Origin: Rhizomonospora bruguierae
GTDB lineage: Bacteria; Actinomycetota; Actinomycetes; Mycobacteriales; Micromonosporaceae
Direction: 5' to 3'
Assembly (NCBI RefSeq): GCF_018397995.1
Contig: NZ_BBQH01000015.1
Coordinates: 59,961-123,960, forward strand
DNA length: 64,000 bases
Both the position numbers and the translations under genes were made by a program. Positions 21,219 through 33,606 of the stretch are shown here, in pieces; position 1 is the stretch's first letter, and every line of letters begins with the position of its first letter. A model generated the notes under the pieces. That model was not told where the DNA came from, ran no database searches, and saw only the letters and a program-made list of their open reading frames with translations.

Positions 21219-21288
21219 GATCTTGGAGTTGTGTGGTGCACATCAAATACCGCAAAACGCCTGTTTCTGGCACTCTTACTCCAAGATC
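21219..21288. repeat. Long inverted repeat between menG and menJ
   Basis: GATCTTGGAGT (21219-21229) and ACTCCAAGATC (21278-21288) are perfect 11-bp inverted arms around a 48-bp middle that includes CCGCAAAACGCCTGTTTCTGG. The sequence is AT-richer than both neighbours. I recall near-identical hairpins scattered in Micromonospora intergenic regions, so it is probably a small non-coding repeat (REP- or MITE-like). It lacks a T-tract and coding capacity. Function as bidirectional terminator is possible. Confidence 0.7.
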
Positions 21289-21402
21289 CTGTGGCCGGCG
21301 AGCGGTTAGGGGCCCCTCACCCGTAAGGGGTGCGGGAAGCGGCTCTAGACTGGCCATGAGCCCGCTTGTGAAGCCTTTCACGAGCGCCCGCCGGAGACGG
21401 AG

Positions 21403-22680
21403 GTGACCGTGCCCGACAACGAACGCCACGCCGATGTCATCGTCGTCGGAGCCGGTCCGGGCGGCTCCGCGGCCTCGTACCACCTGGCCCGGCACGGGCT
21501 GCGGGTGCTGCTGCTGGAGAAGACCGAGTTCCCCCGGGAGAAGGTCTGCGGCGACGGGCTGACCCCGCGCGCGGTGAAGCAGCTGATCCGGATGGGCGTG
21601 GACACCTCGCCGGAGGTCGGCTGGCTGCGCAACCGGGGGCTGCGGGTTATCGGCGGCGGCGTCCGGCTGGAGCTGGACTGGCCCGAGCTGGCCAGCTTCC
21701 CGGGCTACGGCCTGGTCCGCACCCGGCTGGACCTGGACGACGCGCTGGCCAAGCAGGCGGTGAAGGTCGGCGCCGAGCTGCGCACCGGGGTCACCGTGAC
21801 CGGCCCGCTGCTGGACGGCGCCGGCCGGGTCGAGGGCGTGACCGCCCAGCTGCCCGAGGGCGGCCAGGGCGAGTTCCGCGCCCCGCTCGTGATCGCCGCG
21901 GACGGCGTCTCCGGCCGGCTGCCGCTGGCGCTGGGGCTGGCCAAGCGCACCGACCGGCCGATGGGCGTGGCCGTGCGCCGGTACTACGCCTCGCCGGCGC
22001 GGCACGACGACGACTACCTTGAGTCCTGGCTGGAGCTGCGCAGCCGGGAGGGCGGCGACAACCTGCTGCCCGGGTACGGTTGGATCTTCGGGATGGGCGA
22101 CGGCCGGGTCAACGTGGGCCTGGGCGTGCTCAACAGCAGCGCGGCCTTCGGCCGCACGAACTACCGCACGATGCTGACCGACTGGCTGACCAGCACCCCC
22201 GCCGAGTGGGGCCTCACCGAGGAGAACGCCGAGGGCAAGGTGCTCGGCGCGGCGTTGCCGATGGGCTTCAACCGGGTGCCGCACTACACCAGGGGATTGA
22301 TGCTCGTCGGTGACTCGGGCGGTATGGTCAACCCCTTCAACGGCGAAGGCATCGCGTACGCGATGGAGTCCGGCGAACTGGCGGCGGAGATCGCGGTGCA
22401 GGCGCTGGCCCGGCCGGCCGGCCCCGGGCGGGAGCGGGCGCTCGGGCAGTACTCGGCCGAGTTGCGAGCCCGCTACGGCGGCTACTACCGGCTGGGCAAC
22501 GTGTTCGTGAAGGTGATCGGCAATCCGCACCTGATGCGGATCGCGACCCGGCACGGCATGCCGCACCCGACGCTCATGCGCTTCGTGCTCAAGCTGCTGG
22601 CGAACCTGACCGACCCGCGCGGCGGGGACGCCATGGACCGCATCATCAACGCGCTGACCAGGGTGGCGCCAGCCGTGTGA
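21403..22680 (+). CDS. menJ: Geranylgeranyl-reductase-family flavoprotein, MenJ-like
   Basis: About 425 residues. FAD-binding VIVVGAGPGGSAASYHLARHG near the N-terminus, ERRKVCGDG-type motif as EKVCGDGLTPRAV, and GLMLVGDSGGMVNPFNGEGIAYAMESG with the second FAD motif. This is the profile of MenJ, which saturates one isoprene unit of the menaquinone tail in mycobacteria. GTG 21403 starts the frame; GTG 21409 has GGAGG at better spacing. Its place between menG and nuoA supports a quinone role, but chlorophyll- or lipid-type prenyl reduction cannot be excluded. Confidence 0.82.
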   Translation: MTVPDNERHADVIVVGAGPGGSAASYHLARHGLRVLLLEKTEFPREKVCGDGLTPRAVKQLIRMGVDTSPEVGWLRNRGLRVIGGGVRLELDWPELASFPGYGLVRTRLDLDDALAKQAVKVGAELRTGVTVTGPLLDGAGRVEGVTAQLPEGGQGEFRAPLVIAADGVSGRLPLALGLAKRTDRPMGVAVRRYYASPARHDDDYLESWLELRSREGGDNLLPGYGWIFGMGDGRVNVGLGVLNSSAAFGRTNYRTMLTDWLTSTPAEWGLTEENAEGKVLGAALPMGFNRVPHYTRGLMLVGDSGGMVNPFNGEGIAYAMESGELAAEIAVQALARPAGPGRERALGQYSAELRARYGGYYRLGNVFVKVIGNPHLMRIATRHGMPHPTLMRFVLKLLANLTDPRGGDAMDRIINALTRVAPAV

Positions 22681-22739
22681 GCCCATCCGCATAAGGTGAA
22701 CCGCCAGCCAGGCCAGGAAAGGACCCGCAGGGGAGAACG

Positions 22740-23105
22740 ATGTCGCTCTCGGCTTATGTGCCCATCATCGCGCTGTTCGCGCTCGCGGCGGCGTTCGCGC
22801 TGTTCTCCGTGGGCGTGTCGCAGATCGTCGGGCCCAAGCGTTACAACCGGGCCAAACTGGAGGCGTACGAGTGCGGCATCGAGCCGTCTCCGCAGCCGGT
22901 CGGCGGTGGCCGCTTCCCGATCAAGTTCTACCTGACGGCGATGCTGTTCATCATCTTCGACATCGAGATCATCTTCCTCTATCCGTGGGCGGTCACCTTC
23001 GACGCCCTGGGCCTGTTCGGCTTCGTGGAGATGATCCTCTTCATCACAACCGTGTTCATCGCGTACGCCTACGTCTGGCGCCGCGGTGGTCTGGAGTGGG
23101 ACTAG
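22740..23105 (+). CDS. nuoA: NADH-quinone oxidoreductase subunit A
   Basis: 121 residues with three hydrophobic helices and the NuoA hallmarks YECGIEP and [37 protein letters not shown] precedes the ATG. First of fourteen consecutive complex I genes; the menJ-like stop is 59 bp upstream, so the operon may be read through from the quinone genes. Confidence 0.97.
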   Translation: MSLSAYVPIIALFALAAAFALFSVGVSQIVGPKRYNRAKLEAYECGIEPSPQPVGGGRFPIKFYLTAMLFIIFDIEIIFLYPWAVTFDALGLFGFVEMILFITTVFIAYAYVWRRGGLEWD

Positions 23106-23109
23106 AGCC

Positions 23110-23784
23110 ATGGGAATCGAGGAGAAGCTCCCGAGCGGGGTCCTGCTCACCACCGTGGAGCGGCTGGTCAACTGGTCGCGCAAGTCGTCGACCTGGGGCG
23201 CCACCTTCGGCCTCGCCTGCTGCGCGATCGAGATGATGGCGGCCGGCGCGCCGCACTACGACCTGGGCCGCTGGGGCATGGAGGTGTTCCGCGCCTCGCC
23301 CCGGCAGGCCGACCTGATGATCGTGGCCGGCCGGGTCAGCCAGAAGATGGCCCCGGTGCTGCGCCAGATCTACGACCAGATGAGCGAGCCCAAGTGGGTG
23401 CTCTCGATGGGCGTGTGTGCCTCGTCCGGCGGCATGTTCAACAACTACGCGATCGTCCAGGGCGTCGATCACGTGGTGCCGGTGGACATGTACCTGCCGG
23501 GCTGCCCGCCGCGGCCGGAGATGCTCATCGACGCGATCCTCAAGCTGCGCGAGAAGATCCTGTACCAGCCGCTCGGCGCGGGTGGGCGCAGGATGCTGGA
23601 GGCCCGCGCGGCCGCCGGCAAGCTGCCCGCCGTCGCCCCCGGGGCCATGCCCTCGTCGTACCGCTCGGACAAGGCGAAGCGGGTCGAGTGGGAGCAGGCC
23701 GTGAAGGAGGGCCGCGAGGAGCAGTTGCGGATCGAGAAGTGGATGGAAGCGCAGCGGCACCTGCAGGGAGGGGGGCGCTGGTGA
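23110..23784 (+). CDS. nuoB: NADH-quinone oxidoreductase subunit B
   Basis: 224 residues. Ligands of cluster N2, the terminal electron donor to menaquinone, are visible: [23 protein letters not shown], and PGCPPRPE. A charged C-terminal extension (about 60 residues, [16 protein letters not shown]) exceeds the bacterial minimum, as in other actinobacteria. ATG 23110 is 4 bp after nuoA; stop overlaps nuoC (GTGA). Confidence 0.97.
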   Translation: MGIEEKLPSGVLLTTVERLVNWSRKSSTWGATFGLACCAIEMMAAGAPHYDLGRWGMEVFRASPRQADLMIVAGRVSQKMAPVLRQIYDQMSEPKWVLSMGVCASSGGMFNNYAIVQGVDHVVPVDMYLPGCPPRPEMLIDAILKLREKILYQPLGAGGRRMLEARAAAGKLPAVAPGAMPSSYRSDKAKRVEWEQAVKEGREEQLRIEKWMEAQRHLQGGGRW

Positions 23785-24565
23785 GCACGCCCAACGGCAG
23801 CGGCTCGGACGGCAACCGCGACAGCGGCGTCGAGCCGAACCGGCCCAGCGAGGACCCGGGCGGCGGCGTACCGCTGCCGGGCCCGCCGATCGGCGCGACC
23901 AGCGGGGCGCCGGCGGAGTTGCCGCCGTCGTCCCCGGCCGGGCGGGGCATGTTCGGCATCCACGGCTCCGGCGACACGTCCGGCTTCGGCGGGCTGGTCC
24001 GGCGGCGGCCGCAGGTGATCGGCAGCCCCCGCCCGTACGGCGGCTACTTCGACGAGGTGTACGACGCGCTGGAGGAGGCGTACCCCGGGCTGCACGACGC
24101 GATCGAGAAGGTCGTGGTGTACCGGGGCGAGCTGACCCTGCACATCCACCCGGAGAAGATCGCCGAGGTCTGCCAGGTGCTGCGGGACGACGAATCCCTG
24201 CGGTTCGAGCTGTGCTCCTCGGTCTCCGGCGCGGACTACCTGGGCGGCGACGAGCGCCGGCTGCACGTCGTCTACCACCTGACCTCGATGACCTACCGGC
24301 GGCGGATCCGGCTGGAGTGCGCGGTGTCCGTCGAGCGCCCGGAACTGCCGAGCGTGACGAGCGTCTACCCGACCGCCGACTGGCAGGAGCGGGAGACGTA
24401 CGACATGTTCGGGACCGTCTTCACCGGCCACCCCAACCTGACCCGGATCCTGATGCCGGACGACTGGGAGGGGCACCCCCAGCGCAAGGACTACCCGCTC
24501 GGCGGCGTGCCGGTCGAGTACAAGGGCGCTGAAATTCCCCCGCCCGACCGCCGAAGGAGCTACCA

Positions 24566-24569
<4 letters not shown>
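23781..24569 (+). CDS. nuoC: NADH-quinone oxidoreductase subunit C
   Basis: 262 residues. The first 60-65 residues are Gly/Pro/Ser-rich and probably disordered; the NuoC fold follows, with [24 protein letters not shown]-type core ([18 protein letters not shown]) and [21 protein letters not shown] at the end. NuoC is separate from NuoD here, unlike the fused enterobacterial form. GTG start overlaps nuoB; stop overlaps nuoD (GTGA). Confidence 0.96.
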
Positions 24570-25890
<1,321 letters not shown>

Positions 25891-25891
<1 letters not shown>

Positions 25892-26712
25892 TGGGCTTTA
25901 GTGAGGCGACCCACGCGCGGGCGCGGGAGATCATTGCGCGCTACCCGGCGGGTCGGGAGCGGTCGGCGCTGCTGCCGCTGCTGCACCTGGTGCAGTCCGA
26001 GGAGGGGCACGTGACCCCGGCCGGCGTGCAGTTCTGCGCCGAACAGCTCGGGCTGACCAAGGCGCAGGTGAGCGCCGTGGCCACCTTCTACACGATGTAC
26101 AAGCGCAAGCCCACCGGCGACTGGCTGGTCAGCGTGTGCACCAACACGATGTGCAACGTGCTGGGCGGCCAGGCGGTCTACGACGCGCTGAGCGAGCACC
26201 TGGGCGTGGGTCACGACGAGACCACCGAGGACGGCACGATCACGCTGGAGCACGCCGAGTGCCTGGCGGCGTGCGACTACGGGCCGGTCATGACCGTGAA
26301 CTACGACTTCTTCGACAACGTGGACCCGGACATCGCCCTGAACCTCGTGGAGCGGCTGCGCGCGGGCGAGCGCCCGCAGCCGACCCGGGGCGCCCGGCTC
26401 TGCACGCTGAAGGAGATGTCGCTCCAGCTCGCCGGGTTCGCCGACGAGCGCGAGGGCGCGGTCGCGGACGGCCCGCCCGGCGCGTCGACCCTGCGCGGCG
26501 TGCGGTTGGCCCAGGAGAACGGCATCACCGTCGCCGGCTTCGACCCCGGCACCCCGATCGGCAAGCCCGCCGAGCGGCCGGCCGGGCCGGAGAAGGCCAA
26601 CGCCGGCGCGGCGACGGCGGCCGGCGTGGCCAGCAACGAGCCGGCCCGGGACGCCTCGCCGTCCGGGCAGCCGAGCGAGCCGCGGCAGCGCAACCTCAAG
26701 GAGGCCAAGTGA
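25891..26712 (+). CDS. nuoE: NADH-quinone oxidoreductase subunit E
   Basis: 273 residues; [2Fe-2S] thioredoxin-fold subunit of the NADH module. Cluster cysteines occur in CTNTMCNVLGG and ECLAACDYGPV. The catalytic fold ends near residue 165; the remaining ~105 residues are Pro/Ala/Gly-rich and low complexity, an extension common in actinobacterial NuoE. Start shares one base with the nuoD stop; stop overlaps nuoF (GTGA). Confidence 0.96.
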
Positions 26713-28040
26713 GCGCGACCGCTGTGACCGTCCCCCGGCGGGAGGTGCTGGAGAAGCTCACCCCGGTGCTCACCAAGCGCTGGCTGTCGCCGGACGCCTG
26801 GCGGATCGACGTGTACGAGCGGCTGGACGGGTACGCGGCGCTGCGCAAGGCGCTCGCGGCGCACCCGGACGCGCTGATCCAGCTCATCAAGGACTCCGGC
26901 CTGCGCGGCCGCGGCGGCGCCGGCTTCCCGACCGGCCTGAAGTGGGGCTTCATCCCGCAGAACGACGGCAAGCCGCACTACCTGGTGGTCAACGCCGACG
27001 AGGGCGAGCCGGGCACCTGCAAGGATCTGCCGCTGATGATGCACGACCCGCACTCGCTGGTCGAGGGCGTGATCATCGCCGCGTACGCGATCCGGGCCGA
27101 CCGGGCGTACATCTACATCCGGGGCGAGGCGGTGCACGCGGCACGCCGGCTGCGCAACGCGGTGAAGGAGGCGTACGCCGCCGGGTACCTCGGCCGGAAC
27201 ATCCTGGGGTCGGGCTTCGACCTCGACCTGGTGGTGCACAGCGGCGCCGGCGCCTACATCTGCGGCGAGGAGACGGCGCTGCTGGACTCGCTGGAGGGCT
27301 TCCGCGGCCAGCCGCGGCTGCGCCCGCCGTTCCCGGCCACGCACGGCCTCTACGCCTCGCCGACCGTGGTCAACAACGTCGGGACGATCTCCAGCGTGCC
27401 GTACATCGTGCTAGGCGGCGCCGCCTGGTGGAAGACGATGGGCACCGAGAAGTCCTCCGGCCCGATGATCTACTCGCTGTCCGGCCGGATCGCCAACCCC
27501 GGCCAGTACGAGTGCTCGCTGGGCATCACGCTGCGCGAGCTGATCGAGCTGGCCGGCGGGATGCAGCCGGGGCACAGCCTGCGGTTCTGGACGCCGGGCG
27601 GCTCGTCGACGCCGCTGCTGACGGCCGAGCACCTGGACGTGCCGCTGGACTTCGAGGGCGTCGCCGCCGCCGGGAGCATCCTCGGCACCACGGCCACGCA
27701 GATCTTCTCCGACCAGGACTGCCCGGTGTACGCGACGTACCGGTGGCTGGAGTTCTACTACCACGAGTCGTGTGGCAAGTGCACCCCGTGCCGCGAGGGC
27801 AACTACTGGATGGTGCGGGTCTACCGGCGGATCCTCTCCGGCCAGGGCACGTACGAGGACCTGGACACCCTGCTGGACACCTGCGACAACATCCTCGGCC
27901 GGGCGTTCTGCGGCCTGGGTGACGGCGCGACCAGCCCGGTGACCTCCTCGCTCAAGTACTTCAAGCAGGACTACCTGGACTACATCGAGGGCCGGACGGC
28001 GCCCAAGCTGTCGGACAAGGCCCTGGTGGGAGCGCACTGA
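26709..28040 (+). CDS. nuoF: NADH-quinone oxidoreductase subunit F (NADH-binding)
   Basis: 443 residues. FMN/NADH region [16 protein letters not shown] and [14 protein letters not shown] near the start, [19 protein letters not shown] in the middle, and 4Fe-4S ligands [12 protein letters not shown] with a fourth Cys in RAFCGLGD. It oxidises NADH and starts the electron chain. GTG 26709 overlaps the nuoE stop; the final A of its TGA starts the nuoG ATG. Confidence 0.97.
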   Translation: MSATAVTVPRREVLEKLTPVLTKRWLSPDAWRIDVYERLDGYAALRKALAAHPDALIQLIKDSGLRGRGGAGFPTGLKWGFIPQNDGKPHYLVVNADEGEPGTCKDLPLMMHDPHSLVEGVIIAAYAIRADRAYIYIRGEAVHAARRLRNAVKEAYAAGYLGRNILGSGFDLDLVVHSGAGAYICGEETALLDSLEGFRGQPRLRPPFPATHGLYASPTVVNNVGTISSVPYIVLGGAAWWKTMGTEKSSGPMIYSLSGRIANPGQYECSLGITLRELIELAGGMQPGHSLRFWTPGGSSTPLLTAEHLDVPLDFEGVAAAGSILGTTATQIFSDQDCPVYATYRWLEFYYHESCGKCTPCREGNYWMVRVYRRILSGQGTYEDLDTLLDTCDNILGRAFCGLGDGATSPVTSSLKYFKQDYLDYIEGRTAPKLSDKALVGAH

Positions 28041-30553
28041 TGGCGGACGTTGTCAAGGCTGGTTCCAACGGCGTCGAGACGGTCACCCTCACGATCGACG
28101 GGGTGGAGGTGACCGCGCCCAAGGGTGCGCTGCTGATCCGGGTCGCCGAGCAGCTCGGCATCGAGATCCCGCGGTTCTGCGACCACCCGCTGCTGGCGCC
28201 GGCCGGCGCCTGCCGGCAGTGCCTGGTCGAGGTGGAGGGGCAGCGCAAGCCGGTCGCCTCGTGCACCCAGACGGTGGCCGACGGAATGGTGGTCAAGACG
28301 CAGCTCACCTCGCCGGTCGCCAAGAAGGCGCAGGCCGGCATCATGGAGCTGCTGCTGATCAACCACCCGCTCGACTGCCCGATGTGCGACAAGGGCGGCG
28401 AGTGCCCGCTGCAGAACCAGGCGATGTCGACGGGGCGGACGGACACCCGCTTCCACGACCACAAGCGGGAGTACCCCAAGCCCGTCGCCATCTCGACGCA
28501 GGTGCTGCTGGACCGGGAGCGCTGCGTGCTGTGCCAGCGCTGCACCCGGTTCTCGGACGAGATCGCCGGCGACCGGTTCATCGACCTGATGGACCGCTCC
28601 GCGGCCGAGCAGATCGGCGTGTACCGGGACGACGCGTTCAGCGGCGACCACCCGCGCTCGGCGATCGACGAGCCCGGGTACGAGCAGGAGACGGCCGAGC
28701 CGGGCGACGAGCCCTTCAACTCGTACTTCTCCGGCAACACGGTGCAGATCTGCCCGGTGGGCGCGCTGACCGGCACCCAGTACCGGTTCCGCGCCCGCCC
28801 GTTCGACCTGGTCTCCTCGCCGAGCGTCTGCGAGCACTGCTCGGCCGGGTGCGCCCAGCGCACCGACCACCGCCGGGGCAAGGTCATGCGCCGGCTGGCC
28901 GGCGACGACCCGGCGGTGAACGAGGAGTGGAACTGCGACAAGGGGCGCTGGGGCTTCCGGTACGCCACCGCGTCCGACCGGATCACCAACCCAATGGTCC
29001 GGCGGGAGGACGGCGAGCTGCACGAGGCGTCCTGGTCCGAGGCGCTGGAGATGGCGGCCGAGGGGCTGCGCAACGCCCGGGACGGCGCCTACGGCGTGGG
29101 CGTGCTGACCGGCGGCCGGCTGACCGTTGAGGACGCGTACGCCTACGCCAAGTTCGCCCGGGTCGCGCTGCGCACCAACGACATCGACTTCCGGGCCCGC
29201 CCGCTGTCGAACGAGGAGGCGGACTTCCTCGGCTCCACCGTCGTCGGCGGCACCGACGTGACGTACGCGGACGTCGATGCCGCGTCGGCCGCGGTGGTCG
29301 TCGGGCTGGAGCCCGAGGAGGAGTGCCCGATCCTGTTCCTGCGGCTGCGCAAGGCGTACCGCAAGGGCGGGTTCGCGGTGACCGCGGTCGCCCCGTTCCT
29401 CAGCCGCGGCTTCACCAAGCTGGACGCGGCCCTGGTCGAGGCGGTCCCGGGTGGGGAGGCCGACCTGCTGCGCGACGATCCGCGGGTGGCCGAGACGCTG
29501 CGCGCGCCGGGTGCGCTGCTGATCGTCGGCGAGCGGCTGGCGACCGTCCCCGGTGGGCTCTCGGCCGCGGCGGAGCTGGCCGCCCGGACCGGCGCGAAGC
29601 TGGCCTGGGTGCCGCGGCGCGCGGGCGACCGGGGGGCGGTCGACGCCGGCTGCCTGCCGAACCTGTTGCCGGGCGGCCGCCCGGTGATCGAGGCGACGGC
29701 CCGCGCCGAGCTGGCCGGGATCTGGGACCTCGAGGCCGGGATCATCCCGAGCCGTCCGGGCCGCAGCACCGACCAGATGGTCGCGGACGCGGCCGTCGGC
29801 CGGCTGGGCGCCCTGGTGGTCGCCGGCGTGGACCCGGCCGACCTGGCCGACCCCCGCCTGGCCGAGCAGGCCCTGGACAACGTCGGCTTCCTGGTCTCGC
29901 TGGAGGTGCGTCGCAGCGCGGTGAGCCGCCGGGCGGACGTGGTGTTCCCCGTCGCCCCGGTGGTCGAGAAGGCCGGCAGCTTCGTGGACTGGGAGGGCCG
30001 GCTGCGCACCTTCGACCGGGTCCTGACCACGACCGCGATGACCGACGCCCGGGTGCTGGACGCGATCGCCGCCCAGCTCGGCGTGGCGCTGGGCACCGGC
30101 GACGTCAACGCGGTCCGGCGGGAGCTGGGCGGCCTGCCCGCGACCCGGGCGGATCGTATCGAGCCCCCGCGGGTGTCGGGCATCGGCGCGGCCCGTCCGG
30201 GCGACGGCGAGGCGGTGCTGGCCACCTGGCACCACCTGATCGACCTGAGCCGCCTGCTGGAGGGCGACGAGTACCTGGCCGGCACGGCCCGGGTTCCGGT
30301 GGTCCGGCTGGGCAAGGTGCTGGCCGAGCGGCTCGGCGTCGCCGAGGGCGACCCGGTGACCGTCGGCACCGAGCGGGGCGCGCTGACCCTGCCGGCGGCG
30401 ATCACCGAGCTGCCGGACGGCGTGGTCTGGGTGCCGACGAACTCGCCGGGCGCGACGGTGCGCCGCACCCTCGGCGTGACCGCCGGCGCGGTCGTGAAGG
30501 TCTCCGCCGGTGCGCCGGCGGGGCCGATCCTGGCAAGTGGAGGTTCCCGGTGA
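28040..30553 (+). CDS. nuoG: NADH-quinone oxidoreductase subunit G
   Basis: 837 residues. N-terminal 2Fe-2S ferredoxin ([20 protein letters not shown]), His-ligated 4Fe-4S stretch ([17 protein letters not shown]), the [11 protein letters not shown] cluster, a further Cys set [15 protein letters not shown], then a molybdopterin-oxidoreductase-like domain without molybdenum cofactor, as in all NuoG. The C-terminal formate-dehydrogenase-like barrel is present. One-base overlap with nuoF; the stop overlaps nuoH (GTGA). Confidence 0.97.
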   Translation: MADVVKAGSNGVETVTLTIDGVEVTAPKGALLIRVAEQLGIEIPRFCDHPLLAPAGACRQCLVEVEGQRKPVASCTQTVADGMVVKTQLTSPVAKKAQAGIMELLLINHPLDCPMCDKGGECPLQNQAMSTGRTDTRFHDHKREYPKPVAISTQVLLDRERCVLCQRCTRFSDEIAGDRFIDLMDRSAAEQIGVYRDDAFSGDHPRSAIDEPGYEQETAEPGDEPFNSYFSGNTVQICPVGALTGTQYRFRARPFDLVSSPSVCEHCSAGCAQRTDHRRGKVMRRLAGDDPAVNEEWNCDKGRWGFRYATASDRITNPMVRREDGELHEASWSEALEMAAEGLRNARDGAYGVGVLTGGRLTVEDAYAYAKFARVALRTNDIDFRARPLSNEEADFLGSTVVGGTDVTYADVDAASAAVVVGLEPEEECPILFLRLRKAYRKGGFAVTAVAPFLSRGFTKLDAALVEAVPGGEADLLRDDPRVAETLRAPGALLIVGERLATVPGGLSAAAELAARTGAKLAWVPRRAGDRGAVDAGCLPNLLPGGRPVIEATARAELAGIWDLEAGIIPSRPGRSTDQMVADAAVGRLGALVVAGVDPADLADPRLAEQALDNVGFLVSLEVRRSAVSRRADVVFPVAPVVEKAGSFVDWEGRLRTFDRVLTTTAMTDARVLDAIAAQLGVALGTGDVNAVRRELGGLPATRADRIEPPRVSGIGAARPGDGEAVLATWHHLIDLSRLLEGDEYLAGTARVPVVRLGKVLAERLGVAEGDPVTVGTERGALTLPAAITELPDGVVWVPTNSPGATVRRTLGVTAGAVVKVSAGAPAGPILASGGSR

Positions 30554-31929
30554 CCGCGTATCTCGCGCAGGATCCCCGACTTGAGGACTTCGGCCACGAC
30601 CCGTGGTGGCTGATCCTCATCAAGATCGTCGTCGCCTTCGCGTTCGGCATGGGCCTGACCGTGCTCGGCGTCTGGTTCGAGCGCCGCGTGGTGGCCCGGA
30701 TGGCGGTCCGCCCCGGCCCGAACCAGGTCGGCCCGTTCGGCCTGCTCCAGACGCTGATCGACGGCGTCAAGGGGATGCTGAAGGAGGACGTGCTGCCGCG
30801 TACCGCGGACAAGGTGGTGTTCTTCTTCGCCCCGACGGTCTCGGCGATCATGGCGCTGACCGCGCTGTCGGTCATCCCGTTCGGCCCGCTGGTGAGCATC
30901 TTCGGGCACCGGACCGCGTTGCAGGTCACCGATGTGCCGGTCGCCGTGCTGATCGTGCTGGCCTGCTCGTCCCTGGGCATCTACGGGATCGTGCTCGGCG
31001 GCTGGGCCTCCGGCTCGACGTACCCGTTGCTCGGCGGCCTCCGCTCGACCGCTCAGATGATCTCGTACGAGGTCGCCATGGGCCTGTCCATCGTGGCCGT
31101 GTTCATGACCGCCGGCACGATGTCCACCAGCGGGATCGTGGCCAGCCAGGCGGGCGGTTCGAAGTTCGCCTCGATCGGCGGGTTCGACCTGTACGTGCCG
31201 GGCTGGTACGGCCTCCTGCTGATCCCCAGCTTCCTGATCTTCCTGGTGTCGGCGTTCGGCGAGACCAACCGGGCGCCGTTCGACCTGCCCGAGGCGGAGA
31301 GCGAACTGGTCGCGGGGTACATGACCGAGTACAGCTCGATCAAGTTCCTGCTCTACATGCTCTCCGAGTACGTCGCCATGGTCTCGATGTCCTCGATCAT
31401 GGTGACGCTGTTCCTCGGCGGCTGGCGGGCACCCTGGCCGATCACGCTCTGGTCCGGGGCGAACTCCGGGTGGTGGCCGCTGCTGTGGTTCCTCGGCAAG
31501 GTCGTGCTGCTGCTGTTCGTGTTCGTCTGGGTCCGGGCCACGCTGCCCCGGCTGCGGTACGACCAGTTCATGCGGCTGGGCTGGAAGGTCCTGCTGCCGC
31601 TGAACCTGGCCTGGATCGTGTTGCTGGCCGGCGTGAAGGTGTTCCAGGGCAGCGAGCTGACCAGCCGCAACCGCTGGCTGATCGTGGCCGGCGTGGTGGT
31701 CGCGGCGCTGCTGGTCGCCCTGCTGTGGCCGTCCCGCAAGGCGCAGCCGACGCCGTCGCTGGAGGAGCAGGTGGCGGCCCGGCCGGCCGGCAGCTTCCCG
31801 CTGCCGCCGATGGACCTGGTCGTCCCGCCCAGCCCACGGGCCCGCCGGGCGGTGGCCGAGCGGCAGCCGGCGAACGTCGGCGGCACCGAAACTTCGAACG
31901 ACTCCGACGAGACCCGCAAGGAGGTGTGA
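30550..31929 (+). CDS. nuoH: NADH-quinone oxidoreductase subunit H
   Basis: 459 residues; membrane anchor linking the peripheral arm to the proton pumps and lining the quinone channel. Conserved [12 protein letters not shown] (as [26 protein letters not shown]), [24 protein letters not shown], and [18 protein letters not shown]. About eight helices; the last ~65 residues are an Ala/Pro-rich cytoplasmic tail. GTG start overlaps nuoG; nuoI begins 2 bp downstream. Confidence 0.97.
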   Translation: MTAYLAQDPRLEDFGHDPWWLILIKIVVAFAFGMGLTVLGVWFERRVVARMAVRPGPNQVGPFGLLQTLIDGVKGMLKEDVLPRTADKVVFFFAPTVSAIMALTALSVIPFGPLVSIFGHRTALQVTDVPVAVLIVLACSSLGIYGIVLGGWASGSTYPLLGGLRSTAQMISYEVAMGLSIVAVFMTAGTMSTSGIVASQAGGSKFASIGGFDLYVPGWYGLLLIPSFLIFLVSAFGETNRAPFDLPEAESELVAGYMTEYSSIKFLLYMLSEYVAMVSMSSIMVTLFLGGWRAPWPITLWSGANSGWWPLLWFLGKVVLLLFVFVWVRATLPRLRYDQFMRLGWKVLLPLNLAWIVLLAGVKVFQGSELTSRNRWLIVAGVVVAALLVALLWPSRKAQPTPSLEEQVAARPAGSFPLPPMDLVVPPSPRARRAVAERQPANVGGTETSNDSDETRKEV

Positions 31930-31930
31930 C

Positions 31931-32521
31931 GTGGGCGCGGTCACCGACTCGGTGAAGGGCTTCGGCGTCACCTTCTCCCACCTGTTCCGCAAGGTGGTCA
32001 CCACCGACTACCCGTTCGAACAGCCGAAGACGGCGCCGCGCTACCACGGGCGGCACATCCTGAACCGGCACCCGGACGGCCTGGAGAAGTGCATCGGCTG
32101 CGAGCTGTGCGCCTGGGCCTGCCCGGCGGACGCGATCTACGTGCAGGGCGGCGACAACACCGACGAGCAGCGGTTCTCGCCGGGCGAGCGGTACGCCTCG
32201 GTCTACCAGATCAACTACGCCCGCTGCATCTTCTGCGGGCTGTGTATCGAGGCGTGCCCGACCCGCTCGCTGACGATGAGCAACGAGTACGAGCTGGCCC
32301 GGGACAACCGGCGGGATCTGATCTTCACGAAGGAGCAGCTGCTCGCGCCGCTGCTGCCGGGCATGGAGCACCCGCCGCACCCGATGCGGCTGGGCGACAG
32401 CGAGAAGGACTACTACGTGGGGGCCCTGACCAACCCCGGCACGTCGGCCGGCGCCGAGCGGGCGCCCTGGTCGCAGCAGCACACCGCGGACGGCTCGGGC
32501 AGCGCCGGGGAGCTGTCGTGA
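31931..32521 (+). CDS. nuoI: NADH-quinone oxidoreductase subunit I
   Basis: 196 residues, GTG start. Two 4Fe-4S motifs carry clusters N6a/N6b: [16 protein letters not shown] and [16 protein letters not shown]. The N-terminal amphipathic helix and [14 protein letters not shown] match NuoI. The C-terminal 40 residues are a low-complexity tail. It overlaps nuoJ (GTGA). Confidence 0.97.
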   Translation: MGAVTDSVKGFGVTFSHLFRKVVTTDYPFEQPKTAPRYHGRHILNRHPDGLEKCIGCELCAWACPADAIYVQGGDNTDEQRFSPGERYASVYQINYARCIFCGLCIEACPTRSLTMSNEYELARDNRRDLIFTKEQLLAPLLPGMEHPPHPMRLGDSEKDYYVGALTNPGTSAGAERAPWSQQHTADGSGSAGELS

Positions 32522-33291
32522 CCCCCGCCGCCGTGCTCGCCGCCACCCCGATGTCGACCGGCGAGATGTGGGTGTTCATCCCGCTCGGCATCCTCGCCCT
32601 GGTCGGCGCCCTGGGCATGGTCGCCGCCCGCAACGCGGTGCACTCCGCGCTGTTCCTGGTGCTCACCATGCTCTGCCTGGGCGTGTTCTACATCGTCCAG
32701 TCCGGGCCGTTCCTCGGCGTCGCGCAGATCATCGTCTACACCGGCGCGATCATGATGCTGTTCCTGTTCGTGCTGATGCTGGTCGGGCGGGACGCGTCCG
32801 ACTCGCTGATCGAGACGCTGCGCGGGCAGCGGGTCGCGGCGATCCTGCTCGGCGTCGGCTTCGCCGGCCTGGTCTGCGTCGGCCTGGGCCGGGCGCTGGC
32901 CGGCACGACCGCCAAGGGGCTGGCCGAGGCGAACAGCGCCCACGGCGGCAACGTGCAGGGCCTGGCCAGTCTGCTGTTCACCAGGTACGTGTTCGCGTTC
33001 GAGGTCACCTCCGCGTTGCTGATCACGGCTGCGGTCGGCGCGATGCTGCTGGCCCACATCGAGCGGCGCAAGGGCGAGCGGCCGACCCAGCCGGAGCAGA
33101 TGCGGGCCCGGTTCGCCCCCGGCAACTACCCGGCGCCGAAGGCCGGTCCGGGCGTGTACGCCACCTCGGACTCGGTCGCCACGGCCGGCCTCCTGCCAGA
33201 CGGCACGCTTGCCGCACGGAGCATCCCGGAGATCCTGCCGCCGCGGGAGCTGACCAGTTCCGAGACCGCACCGAAGGGTACGGACCGATGA
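32518..33291 (+). CDS. nuoJ: NADH-quinone oxidoreductase subunit J
   Basis: 257 residues, GTG start overlapping nuoI. Five hydrophobic helices with the NuoJ sequence [23 protein letters not shown] and [17 protein letters not shown]. The last ~90 residues are a soluble tail containing [25 protein letters not shown], which is longer than in proteobacteria but usual for actinobacteria. Stop overlaps nuoK (ATGA). Confidence 0.96.
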   Translation: MTPAAVLAATPMSTGEMWVFIPLGILALVGALGMVAARNAVHSALFLVLTMLCLGVFYIVQSGPFLGVAQIIVYTGAIMMLFLFVLMLVGRDASDSLIETLRGQRVAAILLGVGFAGLVCVGLGRALAGTTAKGLAEANSAHGGNVQGLASLLFTRYVFAFEVTSALLITAAVGAMLLAHIERRKGERPTQPEQMRARFAPGNYPAPKAGPGVYATSDSVATAGLLPDGTLAARSIPEILPPRELTSSETAPKGTDR

Positions 33292-33593
33292 CGCTGACCC
33301 CCGAGTGGTACCTGCTGCTGGCCGCGGCGCTGTTCACCATCGGCGCGGTCGGGGTGCTGATCCGCCGCAACGCGATCGTGCTGTTCATGTGCGTCGAGTT
33401 GATGCTCAACGCGGCGAACCTGGCGCTGGTCACGTTCAGCCGGATCAACGGCACGCTGGACGGCCAGATCATCGCGTTCTTCGTGATGGTGGTGGCCGCC
33501 GCCGAGGTCGTCGTCGGCCTGGCCATCATCATGTCGATCTTCCGGACGCGGCGCTCGGCCAGCGTTGACGATTCCAACCTCCTGAAGTACTAA
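33288..33593 (+). CDS. nuoK: NADH-quinone oxidoreductase subunit K
   Basis: 101 residues with three helices. The proton-channel glutamates lie in [12 protein letters not shown] and [15 protein letters not shown] overlaps the nuoJ stop; nuoL starts 13 bp after the stop with AAAGGGGCC as ribosome site. Confidence 0.97.
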   Translation: MTLTPEWYLLLAAALFTIGAVGVLIRRNAIVLFMCVELMLNAANLALVTFSRINGTLDGQIIAFFVMVVAAAEVVVGLAIIMSIFRTRRSASVDDSNLLKY

Positions 33594-33606
33594 AGGGGCC
33601 TGACCC

